DNA of 64,000 bases from Meandrina meandrites. Its lineage: Eukaryota > Cnidaria > Anthozoa > Scleractinia > Meandrinidae. Shown piece by piece: positions 1 through 39,295 of the stretch. The translations under genes and the position numbers were made by a program. The stretch covers positions 22,882,614 through 22,946,613 of the forward strand of contig OY855913.1 of assembly GCA_963693305.1 (NCBI GenBank), read 5' to 3'. The first letter of the stretch is position 1; every line of letters begins with the position of its first letter. Under the pieces are notes generated by a model. It was not told where the DNA came from. It was given only the letters and a program-made list of their open reading frames with translations, and searched no databases.

Positions 1-224
1 TTCAAGTGCTAAAGCATTATGTTTTAGTATTACAATACTTCTGCCAATGGTTACACTATGACAACAGTGGCAAATAGTAACCTATGAAGAACCTAATCAG
101 CCTGAATCTACTATAAAATATAAGAACTTGTCCAGCCTGACATCGAAAATTCTAGGTTCTTATATGGGGGTATTTGCTGCACTAATAACAGGAGAGTTTG
201 CATGTAGATATCATGCACATATAC

Positions 225-1248
225 CAGCAATTCTCTGAGCCCAGACTCATCCAGCGGAACACTATCGACACTCAAAGTTTTTCTATTTTCGGCTTCTTGT
301 TCACCAATGAACTTTAATAAGAGCTCCTTTACTGGGTCTCCCTGTAAAATCAAAACATAGTGGCAGTGGATTCAAAATAGTCTGCAATGTAGGTGTTGGT
401 GGGGGGTGGGGGGGGGGACTGGGGGGATCTGCAGTAAGACACTACCTCTCTGGAACCTCTATTTTCATTCGCTTTCTGTAAACACTACCTCTATTGTTAT
501 TCAGGGCTACGGGGATTGTTATGACCTGTTATCTATTGTTTTAAGAACCAATGAAGTAACTTGTTCCGAGAGGTAGTGGGCGACTCGGGATCTGAGCCTC
601 CCACTTCTCATGCTTTCTGTAGTGCTTCCCTCCTCTTTGTCCCATTTCTATTTCAAAATATTACAAGATGTTGCAAAAATTTTCTCAATTTCTCCCAGTT
701 CCTGCCACCTTGGGAGTCCTGCTTTCAGTCCTCTCTTCTCCTGCCTCCCATCCCCTTTCTCGTGGGCTACCACCCTCCTGTCCCCACCCACAGGGATATT
801 TTGGCCAAGCAAGTGCTGGAATAGAAAGAGAGAGTGGAATGTTGGGATGAAAATGGACAGTGGAGTAGGAGTCAGGCTAAAAAGTAACAAGAAGAAGGTT
901 TCATTGATTGATCTTGATCTTGTTACAACACAGTTACAACATGGGGAGTAAAACCAACATTAGTAAGCCTCAGTCACATCACGTCTGGGGCCAAAACTGT
1001 TTTCTTTATCATTAATGATTGGAACAATTTACCTGGATGAAATGAAGAACATTCCTGATGTTTTTACTTTAAAAGACATATTATGAGCATTTCTTGAATT
1101 TTTAATTTTAACCTTTTTAATGTAGAACAGTTTTTTAGCTTTTACTACAAAGGCACTTTTAGCTTTTTTGTAATATTTATTTCATGTAGGGTCCCACTGA
1201 AAACCACATTAGTGATGTGGGCTCCCTGTTGAAATATATAACTACTAC

Positions 1249-1287
<39 letters not shown>

Positions 1288-4200
1288 TACTGCATGTATT
1301 AATATTATTTGCATTTTAATTATAAGTGAGAGGGAGCCACCCCCTTCCCACCCTCTCTCACTCACATGGAATCCAAACACAAGCTCACCAAAAACACCAA
1401 GCACACTGCCGCAACATGCCTGCACTGCAGGCAGTCTTTATGGTGCACACCTTCTAACAGTGAGGCACCTTCCCTCCCTCCCTAAGTAAAGACAGCATAC
1501 CTGTAGTCCCACGATAACCAGTCCAGGGGATGTTAAAAACTGTTGATCGACATCAGATGGATTCAACATTCCTGATCCAATGGTGACAAGAAACTGATTG
1601 GTTTGAGGAGTTGATATCCATGCCGAGTTCCTTCTTTCGGCTTCAGTTTGCTTGCTCCTGACCCACTCCCCCTCAGGAGTTGGCGGTGCAGATGGCTGCC
1701 GTGGTTCCTGGGTAATATTCAGTCTGGTATCGGAGGGTCCTTGCTTCTGTGTGGCATTTAATGGATCATTGAAACCTTGTGAGGTTTGCTGTGGAATTGG
1801 GGCAAGTGGCGGCATAGAGCTGTCAGCTCCTTGGAATGCTGGCCATTGTTGTGATTCCTCTTGCAATGCTTCCTGGTTATTCAGCATGAGAGGCTCCAAA
1901 GGCTGCTGGGAAGGTTCATGCACTGACTGTACTTCTGAAAGTTGCTGTATCGGCTCTGAAGGCTCATTTGATGTCAGAAAGTTTGGCTCAGATATTTGAG
2001 CAAAGGGGTCTGTTGTTCCTGGTGCGACAAGAGAGTCAAAGAAACTGTGTCCTTCAGTGTCATGACTTGAACTTGACGTTGTGGAAAACAAGTCACTTAG
2101 GGTGCGATTATCACTATGTTCAGCTGATACACCTTGAATTTCTACACTCTGAACAGATTCATCTGTTTTACTCATGTCCTTTGTCTTTGTGGGGCTTGGT
2201 TCTGGCGAGCTGTCATTCATCCACTGACCCTCTAGAAATAAACACAGACAAAATTTCTTTTTAATGTCAGTCAGTTGGTCATTTGGTCGGTTGGTCGGTT
2301 GGTCGGTCGTTCAGTCAGTCGGTCGGTCGGTCGGTCGGTCGGTCGTTCAGTCGTTCTGTCTGTCGGTCGGTCGGTCGGTCAGCCGGTCAGTCAGTCGGTC
2401 AGAACAGGACATGACATAACAGGATAAGGTACCCAGTAAGCCAGGATCTTGTCAGGTTTTACCGACAATTCAGAAGGACTTCAGTGAGTCCTGAGCTCTC
2501 AATGCAGAGTCCAGTGCTTGAACCACTAAGTCAGGATACCTCCGGCACCATTATAATCATATTTCTGGGTTTTTAAGTTGACCACTTTGACTTACCTTCA
2601 GGGCTAGGACACTGCCAGCCAAAAACATTATCCATAATTTGCGGGTTACGATAAAGCCAATTTTCAAACTCCTAAGAACAGAAAGAAAACAACTATTAGT
2701 CACTTTTTAAAAAACCTCTCAAACTTGAAGTTAGGAGCTGCCCTCCCCACACTCTGAGGGTGCCAAAAAATGGCCAGTGCTTTTTGAATGTATGTATTGC
2801 TTTGTGGAAATAAAATAGTTACAGTAAAATAAAGTCTTTTTAGAGGCTCAACAAGGCGATGCAAAAGTTATGTTTCCGTATCATGAAGTGACAAAGCATA
2901 GTGCTACTCTGATTGCATGGTATGCTAGCTCATCACAAGCAACTTCACAGCATTTTGTTAGGATGCCAATAGTTTGCCGATACGTATTTCTACTCCTGGG
3001 CCAGATTTTTCAAAAGAGGATTAAATTAACCTAGGGTTAGACCTTAATCCGAGGTTAAATTTCTTAACCATAGGTTTGTTAACCCAAGAATAAAATTGTG
3101 TTGTTCAAAGCATGGTTAGCGGGCCGGTTAGTCAATCTTGGGTTGAGCCCAGCTAACCAGTGGATAGCATCCCATAATACTCTTTGTTTGTTTCATTTTG
3201 CAGCAGCAATAAAAGATCATAAAATGGCTTCTGCGACATAGGGACCTGCATACAAGTGGGGGAAAACAAACTTCAGTGCGACCGAAATTGTAGAGGAGAA
3301 CTTGAGCACTTAAATTACTGTATGTCAAGTGTTGTGAAGAATATTGCTGACAAAAAGATTAATAATAAAAAAAAGAATCCCAGCCAAAGCAATTATGAGC
3401 GTCCGTGAAATAATTTCACACTGACTTCCGTGTCTAAACTTTTTTTCTCAATAATGTCGCCCAAAATCACAAAACAGCAAGTTTGCCATTTTGTGTGAAT
3501 TTTACTATTGACTTTTACTATTTAACCCCAGGTTGGTGAGTTAACTTACCTAGCGAGGTGGGTTAATTTTAACATGCTGTTTACCTCGAGGTTAGCATTA
3601 ACCTGCCTTCAAAAAACAGAAATAACCTGCAGATAAAATTTAACCCTCTTTTGAACAACTGGGCCCTGGGTGGAGAGAGGCACTGTGAGAGTAAAGTGTC
3701 TTACCCAACAGCACAACACAATGACCCCAGCCAGTCCTCAACCCAGGATTAAAGCTACGACAATCAGCTTTGTTTCAAAACAAAGGCTGTTTCCCAAAAT
3801 TAATCTCTTGATTGCATCAGGCTGTAATAATAGGACCGTGGATATTCTATTAGTTACCTTAACATTTTTTAACCAACCTTGGCTGAAAGCTTCCCTGTTT
3901 TAGACACCTTACAGGTCTCAAATGCATCACTGACAATCCTGCAATTGAAAAAATCAAACTTAATTTATTGTGATTTACTTGTCAAACAACTTGTAGCTTT
4001 AAAAATGGGTTAGTCCCAACCATTAGCAAAGAATACCAAATCATATCTTAACAGCCCTAAACATATAACACATCTGAATCTAAATATTATAACCTTGTGA
4101 CAGTTTCAATCAGCTTGTCTGTACCACTCCCCTCATCAGGTTGCTCCGCCTCCTCCACATTTTCCAGTATGGTATGGGCTGACTCAAGTGAACTTAAAAG

Positions 4201-6571
4201 AACGGCAGTGAGTTCATCTCTACTAACTCCATCATCTTCAGCCTGCAATTCAAATAAATTGGAGGAAAGAAAACAAGCAAGAAGTAAGAGTATGAAAGTG
4301 ATAAATGATCATTGCAGTGAATTTCCAATTTAAGCAATTGCAATTGGAAATTTACTGCGATGATCATTTATCACTTTCATATACATTCGCAGTTCATATA
4401 TGAATTATTTCATATACACTACATCAAGTAAGAGTATGTCCTACAAAACACAGTTATCAATGATGCCAAACAACTTATGTTATAAATTAAAGAGATAGAA
4501 AATGGCTGCTTTGTTTTTAGATACAGTACATTTAGGCTAATGCAAACCATGGTTGCCACAGACATCAGATTTCAAAATTCCCAGACTTTTTGCTTGTGGC
4601 TTTTTGGAACAACCACAACATTCGAAGCTCTTTGGTCCACACTAATATGAGATGTCATACTGAAGCGCCCGCTAGTACTGCTCCCTACAGTCATCCCTGT
4701 TGTCGTACTTGTAAACATGTGACTGCATCTGCTACTGTTGACAGCCCCACCAGCTCTTTTATAATCAAAGAGCATTTCAGCTGCCAGTCCAGTAACTATT
4801 GCATCTATTGTCATCAGCTGCTCTGCACTTTACATTCAATTTGGTGAGACTGAACATACCATAAGAGAATCCTTCTGCGAACATCTTAGAAGCATAGGGA
4901 GGAAAGTACACGGTTTCACATTGCAGAGTACTTCAACAAAGAACATCATACTATTTCTGATGTTGATATTCGTTGTATCAGTCTTTGCTCCAGGAACAAC
5001 ATCCACCAAAAGTGACAAGAAATGTGGATGATAGTCCAACTGGGCACTATGCAGCCATGCAGGATGAAAATTAACTTTTCATTTAATATTTTGACTGCAC
5101 ATGCACCTCTTTGCATGCACTGGGCTTTGAATGTTACTTTTGAACATTAGTTCTTTCACATTCAGTTGTTTGTAGTAACGTTACTTACCACTGATGAAGG
5201 TCTAAGCCTGAAACGTTTGGTTCTATCTTTAACAATCTTTTTTTTGGCACTTGACATTCCTTTTACATTACACTTGTTCAAAATAAAGTTCCCTGGCCTT
5301 CAAGAATTTTATTTTTCCCTGACCACTTCCTGATCTGCAGTAGCCCTGCAAGCACTCGAGTTGCCTGGCGGAATTTGACAGCACTTATAAATGTAAACTC
5401 TTGCCTGCAGCTTGGGTTGACATAAATTAACTTTCTATATCTCCCAAACTCTCTCTGCTATTTTCGATATATCTTACATCTGATATACAAAAAAGCGTTT
5501 ATTTACCAAATTGAAGATATGGAACAGCAATCTGCATTTATCTTTAACTGTTCCATGTAAACACAGAGCTATTCCTCCAATAAACTCCTCCAAGTCAATA
5601 GTACCATTCTGCAAGGAAGAGAACATTGTATCAATGTCAGATAATTAAATTTATACCTGCAAACTTTCATGCACTTGAACAAGATGTAAAGTTCTCTTTC
5701 CAGTAATTATATTTTTGGGGGGTTGGCCAGGGGTTTTGAGTATACAGTACATACAAGGAGGAGGGGGTGTAAAATATTTTTTATGCTAAGTTATGGGCAT
5801 ACAGTGTATGTGGGTAGTGCTTTCAATATGATTTTAGGGCAGGTGACTACCCTTGTGCTGCAGCCGTCAGAGAGCAATATAAGAAGCTGTGAACACCTCG
5901 CCTTTAGGGTCGCCTACTACCGCTCAGAACAAGTTACTTCATTGGTTCTTAAAACAAAAGATAACAGGTCACAACAAATAGAGGTTCCAGAGGGGTAGTG
6001 TCTTCCTGTGCCTTTGGTGATTCACCTAACAATACCTGCTGTCCTGCTGTAGCTCTGCCAGGTACTGGGTCTTATTGAAAGCACTGAATGCCCAAGAGAT
6101 ACATGCAGTAAGACACTACCTCTCTGAAACCTCTATTTCCATTCGCCCGCCGTAAACACTACCTCTATTGTTATTCAGGGATAGGGGCATTGTTATAGCC
6201 TGTTATGTATTGTTTTAGGAACCAATGAAATAACTCGTTCCGAGAGGTAGTGGGTGACCCGATAAATGTGTATCATAATAATGGGTAGCATCTTTTAGAC
6301 ATGTTGGTATAATACATCTCCGAGGCCAATCCTCAATGTTTATGATTCCGCCCTCTCCCCCTCTCCACACAGGTGGGGGGAGGGGGAGATAAGAGATACT
6401 CAAGTATTTAAACTATAATTTCCACAACATTGTAGCCAACAAAGTATTGCATTTAACAAATAATATTGCTATACCAGTTCATCTACATATTAACTTGTAG
6501 CTTGAAGAGTAAAAGTTAGAGTTCGCTTTGGTGTAAATGCCTGCAAAGGGTTTCCTTGTTTTGTTTGTTTG

Positions 6572-6631
<60 letters not shown>

Positions 6632-7144
6632 CTGATTGATTGATTGATTGATTTAAATCAATATCTATCCATTAGCAGAGCTTAAATGGAGCCCTGGCAC
6701 AAACAAAACAAAGACATTTGCCAGCAATTTTTTTCCTTCTACATGTATATACATTGTTATAAGGTCTTTTTTTACGTCAGTGGTAAGTTTTACAGGTTTT
6801 TACACCAAGGACGAGCCAAAGGTTAATGTTTTAGGTTGTATTGGTCGAGAATATAAGCAGCCTTAAACCATCTGTTAAAAACAAATCCTGTAACATAAAC
6901 TGCACAAAGAATGAAATACCTCATTTCTGTCAAAAGCATGAAAAAGGCGTTCAGCAATAAAGCCTGGAAGCCGAAATCGTTCAGCAAAATCTTGTCGATT
7001 AATTAAAGACAGCTCAACATGTCGCGTACCATCCTCTCTTTTCGTCGAAATCTCATTGAACACCGCTTCGATGTTTGCCAATTCTATGCTGCTAAGCTTC
7101 TTTACAGCACTTTGGTAGCGTTCTTTTGAACTTCCCTGACCCAT
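225..7144 (-). CDS. EF-hand protein with N-myristoylation signal, possibly EF-hand/TLDc (MEAK7-like); 3' part off the left edge
   Basis: I joined seven coding exons on the minus strand: 7144-6920, 5608-5507, 4242-4094, 3938-3878, 2671-2596, 2231-1501 and 341-225. Each is bounded by AG/GT and the reading phase is kept throughout. The protein starts MGQGSS, a good N-myristoylation signal (Gly2, Ser6, Lys7), which suggests membrane attachment. Exons 1-2 join to give a canonical EF-hand loop (DRNENGTIDLEE, about residues 72-83). Exons 2-3 join to a second, weaker loop (AEDDGVSRDE). Exon 5 gives an EFENWL...VFGW segment like the one that closes the EF-hand part of TLDc proteins. Exon 6 is a 243-codon Ser/Pro/Gln-rich stretch. 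The last visible exon stops at a good donor (225), so the gene continues to the left. The order myristoyl-type start, EF-hands, Trp-rich linker recalls MEAK7/TLDc proteins, but the TLDc domain itself is not in the window, so the family name is an inference. The EF-hands are directly visible. Confidence 0.7.
400..426. repeat. Poly-G tract
   Basis: Nearly pure G run, broken at 407 and 418-420, in the minus-strand gene's intron 6. It is a simple-sequence tract that may be length-variable. Confidence 0.85.
440..578 (+). mobile_element. MITE-like repeat, copy 1 of 3 (ends CACTACCTCTC / GAGAGGTAGTG)
   Basis: 139 bp that begin CACTACCTCTC and end with the reverse complement GAGAGGTAGTG. A second copy of the same length is at 6114-6252 and a shortened inverted copy at 5914-6000. 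The sequence 5' of copies 1 and 3 (GCAGTAAGA) is also shared, so the true element may extend a little beyond the inverted ends. No coding capacity. Confidence 0.65.
1241..1290. repeat. ATT trinucleotide microsatellite
   Basis: An (ACT)n stretch turning into about 13 units of ATT, then back to ACT, in intron 6 of the EF-hand gene. Confidence 0.9.
1501..2231 (-). CDS. Exon 6 of the EF-hand gene: long low-complexity Ser/Pro/Gln-rich segment
   Basis: This single 731-nt exon codes about 243 residues rich in Ser, Pro, Gln, Glu and Thr with no recognisable fold. It contains SDLFSTTSSSSHD, FFDSLV and a DPF motif (TTDPFAQ); DPF motifs bind the AP-2 appendage in endocytic proteins, but one copy is weak evidence. 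The acceptor is at 2232-2233 and the donor begins at 1500. The stretch separates the EF-hand module from whatever follows and is probably disordered. In plant and human EF-hand/TLDc proteins, as I recall them, the linker is much shorter, so this would be a lineage-specific expansion if the family call is right. Confidence 0.7.
2271..2402. repeat. GGTC/GGTT/AGTC tetranucleotide microsatellite
   Basis: About 130 bp of imperfect 4-bp units (GGTC with GGTT, AGTC and CGTT variants), 40 bp upstream (in gene sense) of the exon 6 acceptor of the minus-strand gene. Confidence 0.9.
2966..3770 (-). mobile_element. tRNA-type SINE fragment, split by a MITE
   Basis: The pieces 2966-3000 and 3666-3770 read as one continuous reverse copy of the SINE body seen at 25276-25460, including the reverse complement of the CACTGTACTCTCACAGTGCC region. 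They are interrupted by the element at 2999-3665. The joined order matches the other copy, so the SINE was here first. Confidence 0.6.
2999..3665. mobile_element. Non-autonomous DNA transposon (GGCC(C)AG...TTCAAAAGAGG inverted ends), inserted in a SINE
   Basis: About 667 bp with imperfect terminal inverted repeats: the left end reads GGCCAGATTTTTCAAAAGAG and the right end is the complement of GGCCCAGTTGTTCAAAAGAG. Both sides are flanked by CTG, which fits a 3-bp target duplication as made by PIF/Harbinger elements. The interior holds many AACC/GGTTA motifs and no reading frame of note. The ends resemble the element at 14012-14162. Confidence 0.6.
4292..4380. repeat. Long inverted repeat (39-bp arms, 11-bp loop)
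   Basis: The arms 4292-4330 and 4342-4380 are complementary with two or three mismatches and begin and end with ATGAAAGTGATAAATGATCA. The transcript would fold into a long hairpin. It is followed by AT-rich sequence with another small palindrome (ATATATGAATTATTTCATATA region). Probably a dispersed MITE. It lies in intron 2 of the EF-hand gene, just 50 bp from exon 3. Confidence 0.7.
4590..5150 (+). pseudogene. Decayed Penelope-like element, GIY-YIG endonuclease end
   Basis: The plus strand encodes broken pieces typical of the end of Penelope-like retroelement proteins: FWNNHNIRSSLV, then CCRTCKH, then YCIYCHQ, a frame break, IRESFCEHLRSIG, and finally VQLGTMQ followed by KINFSF. These correspond to the linker, the CxxC part and the conserved arm of the GIY-YIG endonuclease, and the C-terminal LGT...NFSF signature. 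Stops and frame changes make it non-functional. It lies antisense in intron 2 of the EF-hand gene and is followed at the expected place by a hammerhead motif (5184-5224). Confidence 0.65.
5184..5224 (+). ncRNA. Hammerhead ribozyme motif, Penelope-like element type
   Basis: The conserved core CUGAUGA is at 5191-5197 and GAAA at 5210-5213. Stem II pairs AGGU (5198-5201) with GCCU (5206-5209). Stem I pairs ACCA (5187-5190) with UGGU (5218-5221). Helix III is the two-base AC/GU (5213-5216), which is self-complementary, so cleavage would need a dimer. The cleavage position follows U5217. Known work on Penelope-like elements reports this minimal type with a palindromic helix III. All core positions I can check are conserved. 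Activity is not shown. Confidence 0.7.
5914..6000 (-). mobile_element. MITE-like repeat, copy 2 of 3 (inverted, internally deleted)
   Basis: Reverse-orientation copy of the repeat at 440-578, with the CACTACC-type ends but only 87 bp long. The middle part present in the other two copies is missing. It lies about 110 bp from copy 3 in the opposite orientation. Confidence 0.55.
6114..6252 (+). mobile_element. MITE-like repeat, copy 3 of 3
   Basis: 139 bp, the same length and orientation as 440-578 and very similar along its whole length, with CACTACCTCTC and GAGAGGTAGTG ends. It lies in intron 1 of the minus-strand EF-hand gene. Confidence 0.65.
6572..6652. repeat. TTGA tetranucleotide microsatellite
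   Basis: About 20 units of TTGA with a single ACTGA interruption, in intron 1 of the EF-hand gene. Confidence 0.9.
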
Positions 7145-10100
7145 TTCGTCGAAATACTGGAAATCATGCGAGGGATTACGGTCACATCTTGGATGATGTT
7201 TTTCTTTCCAAATCCAAAATGGCGGCTAAAAGGAATCCGCTGTTTGATTGCGGGCTCAAAATGCAATAGACTCGCCCCAACTCGCCCCCGGCCCAGCTCG
7301 CTCCTGCTAAACCTCGAGCTTCGCGTTCTTGCTCTTGTAACATACCATGAAAATATGTCACATGAAGAAACATAACCGTGCTTAACAGATTGTGATCAGT
7401 GTTTCACCCACGATTCAACCAACACAAGCACATACTGAGTAACAAGAAAGATATTTCTCTCACACTCAGTAGCTCTTACTACCCCGCACCCTCGTCCCAC
7501 CCACCTCAGCCCGATCGTCCCTCAAGCTAGGGAAAAGATCCTGGGAACGAGGTTGGATCGTCCCTAGACGACCCATAACTAGTCTGCAAACAGGGGGCTT
7601 AATAGCTATTATTATTAACTATTAATTATTGTTATTATTGGGTAGGTACAGTGTATGAATAAACAGTTAGTCTGTTGCATTCTGAATCGAACGTCTCCAT
7701 CTTGGAGTAGCGAAACTCTTAGTCCAGTCATGCTACAAGAACTGGGACAAACCCCGCGATGTACATCACTTTCCAGCAACGTTTGTAGACTCGGAAAAAT
7801 AAAATTCGATAAAGTATTTTTTTTATTACCTCAATCCTTCTCTTTCAACACAACTACACGGAAAAAAGAGCAACAATCTTTTGGGAGCTTCACAAAAAAA
7901 ACGCAAAGGAGACATAGAATTCAAAACAATATTTAGTTACTTGGCATCACCGCTTTCCTTTCCGTTATTCTCGTTTAAAAGGAACAAGGAAAATTGAAAC
8001 ACTTACACGCTTACAAGATGAATTTTTTGTGACGTTGCTCCTTTACAAGATTAAATTTTGAAGGATTACTCTTAACCTTACGTCTGATATGAATTCTTCC
8101 TGTTTTCGCCGAGTTCAAGAAATGCTAAGAATTGTTCGATGGCTAATAAGTTAACCAGGGCTATCTCAAATCTTCAAACAGCAGTAAGTAAGTCAGAACG
8201 TCGAGCAGTGCATGAGTCGAAAAAAGGCGACACATGAAGCTTGGTGATGCTTTTGAAGGAGTGTGAATCTTTCACTTTGAGTGGCGGGCGGGGGGGGGGG
8301 GGGGAGGGGTGGTAGGGTGACGGGTCGAATTTTTTTTTGTTCCTTAAATTCTGTCGCCCATGATTTATTACGATAGATTCAAGGACTGAATTGCGTGTGT
8401 AACGGGAGGAGGTTGGGTGGCGGACTGTACGTGTAGACTTCGCAAGTGAGGGGTACGTTGTTTTTTAGGCTGTAGGTGTATAAATTAAAGAGCGAGGATT
8501 TCGTGAGTTGAAGTATAGAATAAAGTCAGGAAAAACAGTTATTTAGTTATATACAAGGGCTTTTTCAAACATCTCGAACAGACGCTTTAAGGCGGGAGAA
8601 AACAAGAATGCCATTTTCCTGCCACTTAGCATGAGCTAACTCGAAATATCTTGTTCACATTCCGAGCAGTCCAAAAACTCGTGCTCATCTCATGAATCTA
8701 TGTTTTGGAGTGTTTTGTAAATGTTTGGGTGACTTTTGGGTATGTCTGGGAGGAAAAAGTTTTTCTCAAAGGACTTGTAAAATTTAGAGAAATAGAAGAT
8801 ATTGAAGATTTAATGTAATTTCAAAGTTAGAATTTAAACTTAAAAATAAGTAGATCGATGGACTCTGGACATCCGGGCGGGGCCTCCCCGTATAAAACTT
8901 GGTCAAGTAACCTCCCCCGGGGATGTGTGCGGTCTTCAAGGGCGCGTGCCAGGAGCCCCTGCGCGTGTTCAAAGAGACTTGCTACTGACGTGTTTGTCAA
9001 ACAGGAACTCTTTGGATAGATTTGGGCTAGATTTCTGTAGTAGTTTGTAACCTCTAGTAACCTGCCTATTTGAATTGTTTTCCGTACTTGAAGTATGTTT
9101 TCGTTTTTGAAACCTCTCCAAGTTTGGTCGGTATCGCATGCAAGATCAAGAGCTATCAAGGAAACGAGTCAATTTAACCGCATCAGTTACTAATAAGGAA
9201 ATTATAGGGCCGTGTTTGTTGTCTTATAACAAGGGACAGTGTACCGGCTGATTAGTAAAAGTTCTCTTTCCTAATTTCTGTATCATATTGCCAAATACCA
9301 CCAAATGTACAATTAAAAGGGACACACAGATTCCATAGAGCAAAAGAAAACAAATATTTTGGGGGAGAAGCACAGGGTTGCAAGGATGAAAGTGGATTAC
9401 CGTTCACCAAAATTGATTTTGTGACAGAATGTCAAGAAAGCAAGTTTGCCATCCTGGAAAAATTTGGAATCTTTTAATCGTTACTTTTTTTTCTTTTTAG
9501 TTGACATTTCTTTGCTTTCTTCACTTTTGGTGTTTTCTTTTCTATTGCAAGATAATAAAGCAAGTTAATAGTAAGCTACAGGCCATACTTATAAAAACAC
9601 GCCATATCAGCTGGGACATTGTCCCTTTAACTCAATTATATTTACTGTATATTTTGGTTTTAGATGCTAATTAAACACAGGAATACTAATTGATAATTTA
9701 TGGGCTGTGAAAGTTGAAAAAAAAATTGGTGTTCACTATTTTCGGCCCCATTTCAGCTCAGAGAGTTTACTGAATTTTATTTTGTGAAATTCCAGTATTA
9801 CTTACTTTTGCTATTTGTAGTCATTTTCGTGATCTGAACTAAATACAGATAAACTGAAAGAATTAAGTAATCGCTAAAAATAGCAACCTGCGCAGCATAT
9901 TTTAAAAGATATTTACCTCTGCGTAAAAGTGATTTTACTACTCCATAACTCTCTCTGTGACCACAAGTAAACCTTTTGGAGTGGTCTTTGATGAAATTTA
10001 CGAGTCTTTGTATGGTTTGTATAAAGCGAATAAAGAAAGTTCCAATGAGGCGTTTCCAGCTATATATATGAGTGAAATTATGGAAATTAAATGGGTTTGG

Positions 10101-11617
10101 ATACCTCGCTCCCAGAGATTTTTCCCCTTTAATTTCTGTATTGATGGTATAACTTTAAACTGTGTCGAATAAAGAGTGAAAACAATACTGGCAACTACTA
10201 ATAGATCAAAAATCACGATTGTTTATTAAGGCAGTTCATTTCATTACCAAAATATCGTGCCTTATTAAGCACTTATAAGCTGGTGGTCTCGGGCTTTGAT
10301 TAAAATCCCCTCACTCCACTCCACTCCACTCCCCCCCTCCCCCCCTGTTTCTCCCGCAATCTGGGAGTCAGCTGGAACACAGATATGTACAATGGAGGAG
10401 GATGGACAGAAATTGATTTTACGTACCGTTTCATTTTCTGGGGACATGAATAGAAATAGATAACGCTATTGAAGAAATGAGTAAACACTTATGTTCACTG
10501 TTGTCGATACAGCAGACGATTTAAAATAATGCTTTTTCAGCATAACACTGGTGCAGTCATCGCTAAATATACTTTTGTGCAGTCTGAAAAAATTTGAACG
10601 CAATATATTTCAATAGGAACCGCTCAGAGAGTGAAACCACAAGATAGATCTGGCTGATTATCAGCCACTCAATCCGCTAGGGCAACATATAATTTTCGAG
10701 TGAATACTTTCCGATTTTTTGCTTTGTGGAGACATATTGCGTTTTTAGTGAGAAGATAACGTTTTGAAACGAAAATGGGCGTTATTCTGAACTGAAAATG
10801 ACTAATCATTTCAGCTCAAAAACGAGGCATTTCTGAAAGGTAGCTTTCGAAACCGCCAGTTTTAAATTGTGGTACTTTAGAATTTAAAATAACTTCGAAC
10901 AAAAATAAATCAGATCAATATGAGTCGAAATGATAAATTATTTATTTATTGATAAGAGATTTCGTGAACGTTTTCATGAGGCAGAAACACGTTGTATCGA
11001 GTCACACCCCAAAATGTAATCAATCTAGTTTAAAAATAACTTTTCCCAGTTTGAAAAGCGGGCATCTCACATGTTAAGTCTCTTTTCAAGTTTACTTACA
11101 TCCATAAAGATTTATTAGACCAGAGAGAGAGACTTCGATTTCTTTAAATACGCGATTATGTCAGACGTGACGTAAGATGAAATCGGAAGGGAAGTGCTGT
11201 GACACTCAAGATTACGAACTCTTCTACGCACGAGAGAGAAGATTGTATTGAGATATTTAGTGGGAGAATACGGATGTATAAAGAAAGGAATCAAGTTCCA
11301 AAAAGGAAATAAAGGTCATTTTAGAAGACTTAGAAGGCAATTGAGAAACCGCCATTTTGAGAGTGAAGGTGGCCTCTATGGTCACGTGACTAAACACCCC
11401 CTATTATTCAGTTTCACCATTTCGAACTTCAGCCATGTTTGAAAGTAATGTCAACAGTGGTTGGGTTTGAGAGGTTTATCTGGTGAAGCAAACTTGGAAT
11501 TCATCGTTTTGAGGTCGAATGCCTCCATTTAGATGTCTTTGGTTGGAGAAGGAATGATTTCTGCTGCTGGCGGATAGTTTTGTGTTGGAATCGTCAAGAG
11601 CTTGAGTTGCGGGCATC
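7145..11617. other. Divergent intergenic region between the EF-hand gene and ROCK
   Basis: The two genes are transcribed away from each other, with 4.47 kb between start codons. Visible features are the YY1-type motif at 7214, a G-rich tract at 8288-8306, a C-rich tract at 10331-10345 and AT-rich unique sequence. I see no convincing coding exon. One minus-strand reading frame (8827-9159) lacks an ATG. The last few hundred bases must include the ROCK promoter and 5' UTR, but no TATA box or clear start site can be placed. Confidence 0.6.
7214..7227 (+). promoter_or_regulatory. YY1-type motif upstream of the EF-hand gene
   Basis: The sequence CCAAAATGGCGGCT lies about 70 bp upstream of the minus-strand start codon (7144). 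It fits the YY1 core AANATGGCGGC that is frequent near metazoan transcription starts. No TATA box is evident. The assignment is by motif only. Confidence 0.35.

Positions 11618-39295
<27,678 letters not shown>

Noticed and set aside
8827..9159. 110-codon minus-strand frame in the ROCK upstream region
   Set aside because: It has no ATG start, no splice signals that make sense and no recognised domain.
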